Origin: Sclerotinia nivalis
Taxonomy: Eukaryota > Ascomycota > Leotiomycetes > Helotiales > Sclerotiniaceae
Length of the DNA: 64,000 bases
NCBI GenBank assembly: GCA_029531795.1
Contig: JAPEIS010000016.1
Coordinates: forward strand, 1,054,001 to 1,118,000
Direction: 5' to 3'
In this document: positions 44,200 through 56,725 of the stretch, piece by piece
How the letters are laid out: every line of letters begins with the position of its first letter
Numbering within the stretch: the first letter of the stretch is position 1
The notes under the pieces: generated by a model
Told to the model about the DNA's origin: nothing
The model's database searches: none
The model's input: only the letters and a program-made list of their open reading frames with translations
Position numbers and translations under genes: made by a program

Positions 44200-46760
44200 A
44201 TTTATATATTGTTTTGAAAAGTGCTTCTTCAATTGTACTGTGTTATGTTGTATTATATATGAATTCTGTTAGGGGTAGTAGCGCAGCCCAATCATCCTAT
44301 CTCCAATTTACATAACAAGTAATATAATGAATTAGATTTTGATTTTGATATTCTGTTTGATTATCGATTTGTGGATGAAATGCGATGGATAATTTGTAGC
44401 GAATTCTTAAATAAAACATTAAGCTACTTCAAAATTTACTTGCAAATTGTGGTCCTCTATCAGATATTATCCTTTCCGGTGTATCGAAATCTTTAAAAAT
44501 ATATCGAAATAGAATTTCTGTTAGTTCTGATAAAATTATTGTTTTATTAATTGGAATGTATCGAACGAGTTTCGTATATCTGTCGACAATTACAAGTACA
44601 GTATTGTATATATGTTTATCTACTTTAGAAAGGAATAAAATCTATGTCACGGGTTCGTAACCCGTTCCTAGCTAGTCTGCATGGCTGCCTAAGGCACCCA
44701 TCCCCCATATAGTTGGCGCTCTTCCTAGCACCTTCTTCCTTCTTCGTAGAATATCATCATATCTTAAAGCACCCTACCACCACCGTGATAATCTATAACA
44801 AAATCCATTATTATTTCTTTTCAAGGATCTGAAAGAAATAATAAGGTTTGTAACTCGTTGTGAGGCCGATGCTGTTTCACAGTTGTCTATTGACAGACAG
44901 TATATATCTGTATATGCCTTTTTATATTTTTCATTATACTATACCAAAAATACTTGCTTTTCAAGATTTCCTATGTTTTCTTAACACCCCAATGACCCCC
45001 CATAGAATCATCGTAATAAACCTATAAGATTTCTGCTTTCACAGCATTATCTAACAATACGAAAACACGCCCATTATACTTGAGCAAACCATCGACATCG
45101 ACTTGTCAAAATGCAACATCTCCAACAAAACCACTTCTAAGCCTCAAATACTCTTTATTCTTTGTAAAATCGTTATTCTTCTAAAACTGTAACAAAGTAT
45201 TTCTTATTAACTCAAATATAGATTCGAATGTTGTTTTGTTAATTATCAATATACAAGCCAACCGATATAATAACGATTATTTGCAACCAATTATCATTAG
45301 TAATTTTTTTAAGTTATGAAGGAATAAGCTATACCCATCTTTTTAAAAAAGGTCTATTATATTTCTTAGGGATTCTATTTCCATTGTAGATAGATAAAAA
45401 AGTACAGCAATAACTGCAATGTTCCTTAATTTGTTTTGTAATATAAGTAGCATTTCGTTAATTCCATTCACATCTTCGGTATAATCGAGTCTTTTTAACG
45501 AACCATCAGTGGGGTTCAATTTTCCGGATCTATATATGATTATGAAATCGTAAACAGCTAAAACTTCAGTTTATCGTGCTTGTCGTCCATTAAATTGCTT
45601 TATTTTCATGAAATATTGAAAACTATTATGATCCGTTTTGATTACAATTGTATATTGATTATTTGCGATATAATGCTACTATTGAACAAAAACTGTATAA
45701 ATAGCTAAAAGTTCTTGATTATGTGTAAAATATCTTTGTTCAATTGAAGTGAGTTTTCTTGAATAAAAGGCAACGGGATATTATCGAAAAGCAATAGGAT
45801 CATTTAGATCATCAAAAAATAATTGAGAAAGTACACATCCTAAAGCAAATCCAGAAGCATCTGTTTCGAATAAGATTCGAAGGGCTGATTCAAAATGTCT
45901 GAGTATTGGTACAATAGTGAATACCTTCTTTAGATTATCAAAAGCTTCCTGAGTTTTCTTAGTTTATTTAAATTCTAATATAGTTTTTCCTTTTTTGGTG
46001 TTTTTTAATAAATCGATTAAACCATAAGCTACTTGTGAATATCCGGCGATAAATCGACAATAGAAGTTTGCAAAGCCTAGGAAAACTTGAACATCACGAA
46101 GCGATTTTGGTTCAAGCCACTCTGTAATTGTCTGAATTCAGCTTGGTTCCATAGTAACGCCTTTTGCTGATACAATAAAGCCTAAGAACTCGACTTCATA
46201 TATATAAAATACACATTTCTTCAATTTCGTATAAAGTTTATATTCAATCAATTTAACAAGAACTTTGCAAACATCAACGATATATGTTTCCTTGTCTTTA
46301 GAATAAATAAGAATATCGTTTAAATATATAACACAAATGCTATCTATAAAACTAATGAATACTTGATTAATATAAGTTTGAAAAGTTGCAAAAGTATTCG
46401 TTAAACCAAAAGGCATAACTAGATACTCAAATTGGCTATATCGAGTACGGAAAACCGTCTTCCATTTATCGCCTTCTTGTATATATATTCAATAATAAAC
46501 ATCTTTCAAATCGAGTTTTGTAAAAAAGACCCCTTGTCTTAAGCAATCCAAAGATTCGCTAATTAAAGGTAAAGATGTACGATCCTTTTTCGTAATTTTA
46601 TTAAGGCCATGATAATCAACATATAATCGATAACCATTATCTTTCTTTGGTACAAATATAATTGGCGCATTAGCAGAGCTAATCGAACGGCGGATCCAAC
46701 TTTTCTTTTGATATTCGTTAAGGTATTGTCGTAGAATAATCAATTCTTGTTCTGATAAAG
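44200..46760 (-). pseudogene. Chromovirus B RT, RNase H and integrase
   Basis: RT pieces are at 46489..46743 (SWIRRSISSANAPIIFVPKK, YRLYVDYHGLNKITKKDRT, FFTKLDLKDVYY) and 46138..46416 ([33 protein letters not shown], where the second Asp of the usual Y-x-D-D is Asn, then FLGFIVSAKGV). RNase H lies at about 45,600-45,900. Integrase is at about 44,200-45,200, interrupted by the solo LTR. Stops are common. Confidence 0.78.
44645..44790 (+). mobile_element. Solo LTR, family C (146 bp), target duplication ATCTA
   Basis: Starts TGTCACGGGTTCG, ends CCGTGATA. ATCTA flanks both sides (44640-44644 and 44791-44795). Same length as the LTRs of chromovirus C. It sits in the integrase region of chromovirus B, so it is younger than that element. 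Confidence 0.92.
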
Positions 46761-47569
46761 CGTATATTGGTCTTCAAGGTAAAATAGTTCCAGATTCGAG
46801 ATCAATGTGATATTTCATTGGATGATGATCGGGAAGCAAGTTGCTTTTATCTTCAGAAAAAGCCTATTCATATTCTTTGTATTCGGGAGGTATTTTTAAA
46901 GGTGCTAATGTTAAGATTTTTCGGTTTTTGGATGAAAATCGCATAATAGAATTGGTTTCAGGTAGAAGTATATAAATTGTAACTCTAGTTTTCATATCTC
47001 GATATAATTCTTTTGCTGTTATCATTTCCATATTATGCAATGCGGAATGAAAGCGGAGAATAGTTGACCTCCAATTAATATCTGGATTTACAGTTTGAAA
47101 CTATGATAGCCCTAAAATAGCATCGATTTCGGGTAGATCCAAAGTAGCGGCAATAAATCGATAAATATGAGTTCTTTTTTCTTTGGAATCGTCTAATATT
47201 TCGATAGTAAATTGATGATTATTATATAAGGGTATACTCATCTCATTAACAGATACTAATGGAGTGCCTTTTCCAGGATTAGGAATCCAATCCTATTCAA
47301 TACATTTGCTTTATTGAATAATATTAACTTGCGCATCAGAATCAATAAGACAACGAAGTTTTGTCGGAATATTATTAACTTGAAAAGTTGCTTCAATAAT
47401 TAAGATAGTACATCCCTCTTGTTAAGGACCCAAAATCATCGGAATAGTTAAAATTACTGCTGGGTCTGATCGTTTCCCTGATTCTTTTCCTTTTGGGAAT
47501 GTGTAGGACAAACGCAAAATTGATGATCTCCTTTACATTATCGGTATATAGGCGGATTAATGCATCCAT

Positions 47570-48741
47570 TTGCATAATGACCCTTTTGTTGACAACAGAA
47601 ACAAATCAGGTCCCTTTGTCTATAATCGTTTTTCTGGTTTTCTTTGTTGGATTTTTCCTTTGAAGGAGATTTAGAACGCTGCTGCAATTGTATATCGGTC
47701 GCTGATGATGTATTATTTTGCTATTTAGATGATTCATTTTGAAAACGATTAAAGGATGAATTTGATGATATAACTGTATTGCCTTGTCTTCGACCACGAA
47801 ACAGATCGTTTGCGTCTTATGAGCAGTACATTTTATTTACATTCTCGAGACGATATACTTACTTGATTAAATCGTTTCGACTTTCAGGCTATTGAATGGA
47901 TTCTGAAATTCGTTTAGCAATATAAGGAAGTAAGTTTGATAAAAGTTGTTCTTTACAGATACTATCCACTTCAGATTCGATTTCCTCCTCCAGACTATCG
48001 AGGTATACTACAAAACTATTCACACTTTGATTAGATTGTTATTTAGTATTGATGATTTGTTATATAGCATATCGTTGTCGATTGTCTTTATCTAATATCG
48101 CATCGCACATATATTCTTTGAATTCTTCCCAAGATATATTAGAATTCGTTATAGAAGCTTTGTATCGACACCAAACCGCAAATAGTTGTTGTTGAAAGTA
48201 TTGAATAACATGATCTATCTTCTTTTAATCAATTGGGAAATAATACCCATTATCATTTCGAAACATAAATTCAGCCTGGAAAAAGAAATCCTTTGCTTCT
48301 CCAATATTAAAACCTTTATAAAATAGCAGCTTTTGAAATTTTGAAGGTTTCCCTAGAGAAGTATGAATGGAGTTAGATGTCGCCCCTATTCCTCTAGCAA
48401 TCATTGATAGTAAATTAGATGCCCTTTCCTATATAAAACGAACAAAAGTCTCTTCAATTTCTTATTGATTTGCTTACTTGAAAACATCGAACTCTTCTTG
48501 TATGTTTTCAAGTCTTTACATCAAATCTAATTCCAATTATGTAATGAGTTGACGATTAGGTATAGGCATCTCGCCTTCGATCCCACTAAAGATCCTGGAA
48601 GCATTATTTCGACTTTGAGAAGTATTTGAATTAGTCGGACGACCTGGAGTATTTCTTGTTTCAACCATTACTATCCGATAGGGTTCCGTTAAGATACCGA
48701 TAACTAATTGACGAGTTGCTCTTCAGATGAATGAAAAGAAT
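47570..48741 (-). pseudogene. Chromovirus B Gag with zinc knuckle
   Basis: Starts [18 protein letters not shown] at about 48,670 on the minus strand. The zinc knuckle [14 protein letters not shown] (C-x2-C-x4-H-x4-C) near 47,590 is intact. Many TAG/TAA codons break the frame. Confidence 0.75.
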
Positions 48742-49026
48742 TGTTAAGATCATATAGGCAAAAAATCAATTAGTCGTAAAACCATAGCCAAACTTTTCAT
48801 TACCCTTTCTAATCATGAATAAACTATTACTTTTAAGTTCAATCAATAAAGAAATATCAGAACACCTATAGTTCGCCACCATTCCTATCCTTTCATAAAC
48901 AATACAAAAAAGCTTATTTACTAAACATTCCAAACTAATCGATGACGTTCCTACGCTGATGATTCGAAATGAGAACGCCTCCGTTTAGGTTTCTTGTTTT
49001 GACGAAACTGTTGCGTGATCGTAACA
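48742..49026 (-). repeat. 5' LTR of chromovirus B (family B)
   Basis: Minus strand starts TGTTACGATCACG and ends ATCTTAACA. Near-identical to the solo LTRs at 14,424 and 15,432. On its right side, chromovirus D internal sequence starts at once. Confidence 0.9.
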
Positions 49027-49119
49027 GCTTTTGTACAGTTGCATTTTCCCTATTGTCTGCTTTTGTGTGGTTGCAGTTTCTTTATCGATTATTTTCGTAC
49101 AATTACAATTCTTTTTACA

Positions 49120-50400
49120 ATGGCTTCTGGTTTTATATTTGTTAGTGGTGCGACTCCTATTTCTATCGAGGGAGTTCGTGCCGGAATCCAACGAGTCTTC
49201 GGTCAATGGTCTACTATTATGCAAATCCTAGTAGAATTGGATGCTCCGGTAATACCAAACCTTGTTGCCGGTTTTGACGAATAAACTGTTTATTTGAATT
49301 ATGTTTTCTTTATTATCGAAGATCGCTTTACTATTCAAACTACCCATATCGTTATTCAAACAAATAAGATCGAGGAATGTAAAGCGGAAAATGTCGGGCT
49401 CCTTCGTATTTTAACCGGCAAACAAGTTCAACTGGACGTCGATGGTGTTGCCACTGGTCAGAAACCAATCACTCCCTGCCAAATTCAAAAGAACCCGTCT
49501 GTTTTTAAAGGCGAAAGATCTAATATTCTTGCCCGCCAAAAAGACTATCAATCCTGGAAATTAAATTTGCAATTTTGTTGGATAATCGATTCATAACTTT
49601 TTGTCTTCGAATAAAAGAAGATTAGCTATGCTATTAGTCTTCTTAATAGTCAAGTGTGATAAAAGCGCATCACGGATATCACCAGATTTGTTGACGATCC
49701 TAGTTATTTCGACTCTGCTGCTTCGTTTTTGACCAAACTAGACAAATTATATATCTCTGTAAATATTGAAAGGGAAGTTTCGCTCAAATTCGACAAACTT
49801 TCTATAGGTTCAAAGGAATCTTTTTCGGTTTTCTTTTCTATATTGTCTTATTTGGCTAATTCTTGTTACAAGTTTGATTGCGAGATTGTTAACGCAATGA
49901 AGCAAAAGGTTACTGCCCCTTTCCGAACTTTGGTCATTGGTGATTCGAACTTCTGCGTTGTCGACGATGTTGATGGTTGGTAAAAGAAATTCTTTATTTG
50001 GAGTCAGAATCTTTGTGACGTTGAGTATTATAACAAAAATTCTGGTAATGCATTTGTTGTTGGTAATGATAACTCTATAAATCTTGATGTAATAAAGCAA
50101 AAGGGATAATAGCAAAAAGGTTAACAAAATAAGAAAAAGAAGTTTAATCCTGCAATTTCTTGCAATTGTTGTGGTAGGATCAATCATCTTCAGGTTGATT
50201 GTTACACCATTTATAATATCAACGATAATCTTCTTCCCGATAAATAGACTCCTGCTAACACCTTTTCCAATCATAATGTTGCCGCCCCAACTAATCTGGC
50301 CCCCATTCAATGCATCGCCGCCCCGGCTTTCCGAGGTGTCAATAAATCTAACAATGGTCGTGGTGGATTTCGAGGAGGATATACTGGTAATTGGGTATAA
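49120..50400 (+). pseudogene. Chromovirus D Gag
   Basis: Begins MASGFIFVSGATPISIEGVR. One frame from 49,120, with stops at about 49,282 and 49,594. Includes a SVFKGERSNILARQKDYQSW segment resembling C's FKGEKT, LTR... and EDWK blocks, and a zinc knuckle CNCCGRINHLQVDC (C-x2-C-x4-H-x4-C) at about 50,160. Confidence 0.8.
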
Positions 50401-50630
50401 GGCTAACAATATCTGAATCAGGTATAATGGTAAGGTTATATTGAATTAGAGAAGGTTGTCTCTATATCCGGTTTAGTTAAAGAAAGTCCTGAACAGGGAA
50501 AAGACTAATTTTTGCGAAAAATCGCTTGTGGAGAAATACTAAAAACAAAAAAGTAAATCAAGGAATGGATAGATATGAGTTATTGTAGTTCAACTTTATA
50601 AATAGCAAATCTCTATTCGTTAAAACCATT

Positions 50631-53600
50631 ATGTTCTTTACATATAAAAACCCTTTTACTGTTACAAATCTTATTGATAATAAATACTCCGGGGAAGTTT
50701 TCGTTGATTGTTCTTTTGCTTTCAAATACAATATCAAAATACAATTCTTATCTTTTCCTTGCGAGTTTCGATTTGCCGATGAAAAGGTCGTCGATAGAAT
50801 TACAGAATATTTTGTGATGGAAATCGCTATGGGGGATTATTATGAGTATTAGTCTTTTTACATTACCCAGCTTTTATTAGAGACATTGTTAATCTTTGGT
50901 TTACTATGGTTGCAATGTTACAATCCTATTATCAATTGGATAGAGATGAATTTAATATTCTCTTCAAACTATTGTGTTTTCAATTGCTTAATATGTCATA
51001 ATTCAGAGCCAGTTAATACACCAACGATCCCATCTCCAGCCAAGGACCAAGAGGACCTAACAAAAGTTACCCCACAACAGATTGTCGATACTATCGAATC
51101 TTTATATAAATTCCTTATTGACCTTAATATAAAAGCTAAATATACGGATTATAAATATCGCTCTCCCTATATCGAGGATTGTCCAAAGAACAATACCGAT
51201 TTTCAACCTATTCAAACGTTTTCTGTTTCTAAAGGAGCCCCCTATAAAAAACCTTCTATCGAAGAGATACCGGACGAGGATTATATATCACAATCTGATG
51301 ATTCTTCTATTGATTTTGAATTTCAACAAGGTCTAACGTTTAGCGTAAATCATTATCGAACAAAGTGTTATGGGGAATCAAATAATCAGGTACAAATGAT
51401 TCCCAATTGTCTGCATCCAAAGTCGATTTTGAAGGTTGTGGGTCGACGTCACCCTATTCACAATCCAAAAAACTGTTTGCCCTTTTTTTTTGTTGAGGAA
51501 CTCTTTATATTTGTTTATCAAGATATAAGTCTAAATATGAATGATATTCGTTGATTACAAGTTTTTAGCTTTGTTTCGTTCTATCAACAAGATAACATTC
51601 GAACTATCTGATTGATATAGGATGAGTTGAATGTTGCACAGAAAACTATTAAGCAAGATCATTTGCGATAAACTATATTGTTCTTAATGCTTACAGAAGA
51701 GGATTTTCAATCGATTTTACAAGGGCAGGGCGATATAGTAGAGATACTTTCTAAAACTCTGCTGTAATTTCATGATTTTGTATACAATTGCTATAAGCTG
51801 TTTTATCTGTGGAAGGTCTCTGAAACTGATATCGATAAATTTTTAATCGGTAAATCTTCTTTTAGTGATAATCAAATACGGTAAAGGCTCCCTAAATAAT
51901 TACAAGATAAACTTTCCGTCTTTCTCCCATGCTATACCGATAAGTTGCTACCTCGTCGAGTTTGGGACTACAAAATTGAATTGATGTTTGGTAAAAAGCC
52001 ATTTTACTTCAAAAACTGCTTTTTGTTGTTAATGGAGTTGATGGTAATACGCAAATGGCTCGATGATAATCTCTCCAAAGGGTTCATTCGGGAATCGAGG
52101 TCGCGGTGCGCCTTTTCTTTGCTGTTAGCTGCTAAGCCTGGAGGGGGGGATCCGTATCTGTTAAGATTATCGAGGATTCAATAACGTTATTATAAAGAAT
52201 CGCTATTCATTATCTATCGTTCGCGAAACGTTGGACGCTCTTTGCAATGCAAAAATTTATACCAAGCTTGATATCATTACAATGTTCAACAAGTTGCGAA
52301 TCGCTGAAGGAGATAAATGGAAAACTGTATTCATCATTCGTTTTGGTCTTTTTGAATCTCTAGTTATGCTTTTTGGCCTTTGCAATGCATCTGTATCGTT
52401 CCAATATTATATTAATCATACACTTTTCGATAAATTGGACAAGTATTGTACCGCGTATCTCGATGATGTCTTAATATACTCCGATAATTCTATAGAGTAT
52501 AAAGAGCATATTCGTCAAATAGTTCAAAAACTAATAGATACTGGATTATAGATTGATATCAACAAATGCGAATTCGAAACTACAAAAACAAAGTATTTGG
52601 GTTTTATTATTACAATCGAAGGCATCGAAATGGATCAAGAAAAGATTATAGCTATTATATCTTAGAAGTCGTTTTTGTGTATAAAGGATTTACAACGATT
52701 TTTTGGTTTCGTCAACTTCTATTGGTGTTTTATAAAAGATTTTTCAAAGATTTGTTGTTCTCTCAATGATCTTTTGCGGAAGAATATTATATGGAAATGG
52801 ATTATAGATTATACAAAGGCTTTTGATACTTTAAAAAGGGCTTTTACAACAACACTGGTTTTGGTATATTTCGATTATAGATGGAAAACTGTTTTGAAAA
52901 CCGATGCTTTCGATTGGGCTTCAAAAGGAGTTCTTTCGCAATACGATGATGATAACGTTTTGCGTCTGGTTGCTTATTTTTCATCTAAGTATATAGCGGC
53001 GGAATGCAATTATGAGATTTACGATAAAGAATTATTCGCTATTATCAAAACAATAGAAGAATGGCGTCTGGAGCTCCAAGGTTTATAAAAGGAGTTCGAG
53101 ATTCTCATTGATCACAAAAACCTCGAGTATTTTATGACTACAAAGGCCCTCAATCAGCGGCAAATACGATAATCCGAATTTCTATTTCAATATAATTTCT
53201 GTATAGTTTATCGACCGAGAAACAAGGTTATTCGATCAGATGCGTTCAGTAGAAAACACAAAGATCGATTGTATCGTTTTGATCCAAACGATAAGCGTTT
53301 AAAGAATCGAGAGTGCGTTGTCCTCCCTTAGGACCGTTTTGATGTCGATCTTTATAAGGATTTGATTGAGCACATCAATTTGGCATCGGTGGAAACAATA
53401 GTATTGTTTTACGATTAACCAATTGATGTTTTAATCGATATAGTGTATACTAGATCTGATATCGTAAATCAATTTATCTTTGCTCTTAACAATCCATCGA
53501 TGACTAAATGGCCAAAGGAGCATTGTAAGATCTTTCGGATCGTTATACAGGATTGTTCGGTCCAAAATAATAGAATTTATTATCGGGATAAACTTTGGGT

Positions 53601-54618
53601 TTCATTAGACGATAAACTCAAGCTCCAAATTATCTATCGAATTCATTCTTCTGGTCCTGCTAATCATCCTAATCGAATTAAAATGATCGATCTTATCTCT
53701 TGTATATATTAATGATCTAATATGTATTTGGAAATCGCGTCCTATATGAAGGCCTGCGAACTTTGTACTCGCACCAAATCGTCTAAATCGGCACCTCCCG
53801 GATTTTTGAAACCGCTGTCTGTCCCTTTTCGCATATGGTCTGATATCTCAATCGATTATATTACGCCGTTTCCAGATTGCACTCATTATAATTCTACCTA
53901 TAAATATATTTTGGTGGTAGTTTGCAGGTTAACCAAAATGAGATATTTCATTGGTATATGTATGCTAACAACAAAGGAGCTAATCGATGTCTTCATTAGC
54001 TGTATTTATACGCTTCATGGATTCCCGGATAATATCATTTCCGATCGGGGAATGCAATTCGTATCAGGATTCTGATCATAACTTTCGGAGCGATTGGGAG
54101 TTACTTTAAAGCACTCTTCAGCTTTTCATCCTCAAACAGATGGTCAGACCGAATGTATTAATTCGGTTTTGGAACAGTATTTACGAGCTTTTGTTAATTA
54201 CCATCAAGATGATTGGTTAGATTAGTTACTCTTAGCCGAGTTTGCATTCAATAATGTGATTTCTGAGACGATTGGTTGTTCGCTTTTCTTCGCCAATTAT
54301 GGCTTTAATTTATATCTAGGTATCGAGCCTAGTAAACTTTGTTTGCTGGATATGACTCTAGTACAAAAACGGGAATTCTTTAAAGGTAATCGGATTGCGG
54401 ATCGCATAGAACGTATTTTGAAATAACTTCGCGTTTTTGTACAACAAACAATTGCTACTTATAAGGACTATACTAACTGTCATTGTTCTGATTCACCTTG
54501 CTATACAATTGGCCAGAAAGTCTACATCAATACCAAGAATATGAAGATTTTGTGTAAAGCAAAAAAGCTAGATAATAAATGAACCAGCCTTTACAAAATT
54601 ATCAAAATTTATCCCTAT
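50631..54618 (+). pseudogene. Chromovirus D Pol, first part (protease, RT, RNase H, integrase)
   Basis: Protease region VTNLIDNKYSGEVFVDCSF (element C keeps LIDSGCSG; the Ser and Gly to Asn and Lys changes are G-to-A type). RT: TKLDIITMFNKLRIAEGDKW and CTAYLDDVLIYSD, where the catalytic Y-L-D-D is intact. A frame change from frame 0 to frame 1 falls at a run of G at about 52,142-52,149. RNase H is at 52,850-53,080. Integrase zinc region has RIHSSGPANHPNRIK and CELCTRTK (H..H..C..C); the catalytic part has SIDYITPFPD and DRGMQFVSGF. The frame is cut at 54,618 by the inserted element. Confidence 0.85.
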
Positions 54619-54899
54619 TGTCACGGGTTCGTAACCCGTTCCTAGCTAGTCTGCATGGCTGCCTAAGGCACCCATCCCCTATATAGTCGGCGCTCTTCCT
54701 AGCACCTTCTTTCTTCTTCGTAGAATATCATTATATCTTAAAGCACTCTACCACCACCGTGATAGTATATTCTACCCTTCATAAAGACTTTGCTGTTGAA
54801 CGGGAAAGACAGTCTAGTCTTGCCAAATAATCAATTTCACGAAATACTCGGAAACTTCGATTATTAATATGTCGATAAACAATAAACAACGCCTTAATT

Positions 54900-54965
54900 C
54901 GATTCCAATCCAGACCCAGACCCAGACTCAGACCCAGACTCAGATTCAGACCCAGACCTCGATTT
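54900..54965 (+). repeat. Hexanucleotide repeat in the leader of chromovirus C
   Basis: About nine imperfect copies of CCAGA(C/T) between the 5' LTR and gag. The truncated copy at 20,283-21,371 has the same repeat in reverse (around 21,030-21,085), so it belongs to the family, not to this copy. Confidence 0.85.
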
Positions 54966-55052
54966 AACCAGTACTACGTTGTTATACATTCGAAATCAAA
55001 GACCCCACAATTATACCCCAGTTTTTAAGATTGTCTTAAATAATCTATTATT

Positions 55053-56297
55053 ATGTCGGACATTATTCAATCAATCCCATCAGAATCATCGATACCCCTA
55101 GTCCGATCAAAGATAATGCCCGAACTCCGAGAGTATATTAAATCTGTTTTCTTTAATTATCAATGGCTTGTATATAAGCTCTTCAGTGTTGGAGATAGAG
55201 ATCTTAAAGATCCAATTTTTGTTTTCGATATGTTTATCAATATACAGAACCCTAAAGCTGTTGTATATATGCAATATTTGTTCAGTTTTATAAAACGAAC
55301 ATTAGCTCAAGTAGAGCAATATTGATAAGAAATATATGTACTATAAGAAGATCTGCAATTAAGCAATACAGCTAATGCGAGATTAATGATTCAGAACTCT
55401 GCTTTTCGGGAATAACTTGATCAATCACCTATCGGCGCAAATTCTACTGTATCAATTTATCGATTACGATAAACTACGAAGAATCCTGAACCATTCAAAG
55501 GTGAAAAAACAGGCCTTTTGACTCGATAAAGCGAATACGAAGATTGGAAAATGGGTTTATATATCTATTGGAAAAGCGATCCTGCAGTTTTTGATACAGA
55601 ACAAAAGAAATTGTTATATATAATTTCGCTTTTGGAAGGAACAGTTCGACAGGAAAGATGAAAGGATATTGAAGGAATTATAGATAATACATCGGAATTT
55701 ACTATTGTGGATGCATTCCTGAAGAAATTCGATGGTCTTTATATTTCAATTAACGCTGAATGTGAGGCAGTAATCAAATTCGATAAACTCAAAATGGGCG
55801 ATAAAATTTTATTTCCCTTTTTTTATTTACAATTAGAATATTTGGGTGCATTTAGTGGAAAGACTTTTCGAGAAATGGTTTTTGCAATGAAACAAAAAGT
55901 TATCGATGAATTGAAGGCATTGGTAAAAGGCAATTCAAACCCTTGCGAATTCATTGATATTGAAGGATGGAGAAAGAAATTCCAAGTATGGAGTCAAAAC
56001 TATCGAGATAACGAGTATTACAATACAAACTCCTCGAGATCTAGTTCAATTTATATTCAACGATAAGTATTACCAGTACCTTATATTCAAGGCGACCCTA
56101 TGGATCTCGATGCAATCAGAACCCCAAAACAAATACAAAGAGAGTACGAATATCTTCATAATCTATGCCATTTTTGTAAACAATCTGGGCATCGAGTTGC
56201 AGATTGTGAAGCAAAGAAACAAGCCGATGCTATAAGAAATGCAAGCGGATACAAAGGCATTTCCTGTGGAAGTAGTTATTTGAGAGGTAATTATTAA
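55053..56297 (+). pseudogene. Chromovirus C Gag
   Basis: Starts MSDIIQSIPSESSIPLVRSK. A single frame from 55,053 to 56,297 with a few stops. Contains the capsid-like segment around DAFLKKFDGLYISIN and KLKMGDKILFPFFY, and an intact zinc knuckle CHFCKQSGHRVADC (C-x2-C-x4-H-x4-C) at about 56,165. Confidence 0.8.
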
Positions 56298-56725
56298 TTA
56301 TATCAAAATCAATAATACCGTTCGAGCAGTTCAATCAATTGAGGTGGCTACCAATGAGGAGGATATCAAGTATAGCTTCAAGTTCAATAATATCGCCCTT
56401 TTAATCCAATTGATCGTGGAAGTTTCCAATGAGGTAATTATCAAGGTTACAATAATCATCAACAACAATATCTTAATATATTCATTGGGTTCGTTGAAGA
56501 AGAAGTATTAGTATTATCAGAAAGTGTATCAAATATATCTTTTCGCAATATAGTATCATTGTCATTTATATCTATTCAAGAGTATTCGGGAAAAGTTTAA
56601 TCTTTGCGACAAGTCGTTTGTGGGGGTTATCAAGGGATACAGAATGGATACGACGAGTAATAATTAGCAAAGAATCTTTATAGCTCAATTCTATAGATAG
56701 TAAATCTTTATTCGTTCAAACCATT

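Larger units (their letters stand above)
43577..49026 (-). mobile_element. Chromovirus B: Ty3/gypsy element with 5' LTR, 3' LTR missing
   Basis: On the minus strand: 5' LTR (48742..49026, family B, 285 bp), gag, zinc knuckle, RT, RNase H, integrase and chromodomain. It stops just after the chromodomain stop codon at about 43,577, so the 3' end and LTR are missing. No 5-bp duplication is seen beside the 5' LTR. A family C solo LTR is inserted at 44,645-44,790. The frame carries many RIP-type stops. Confidence 0.88.
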
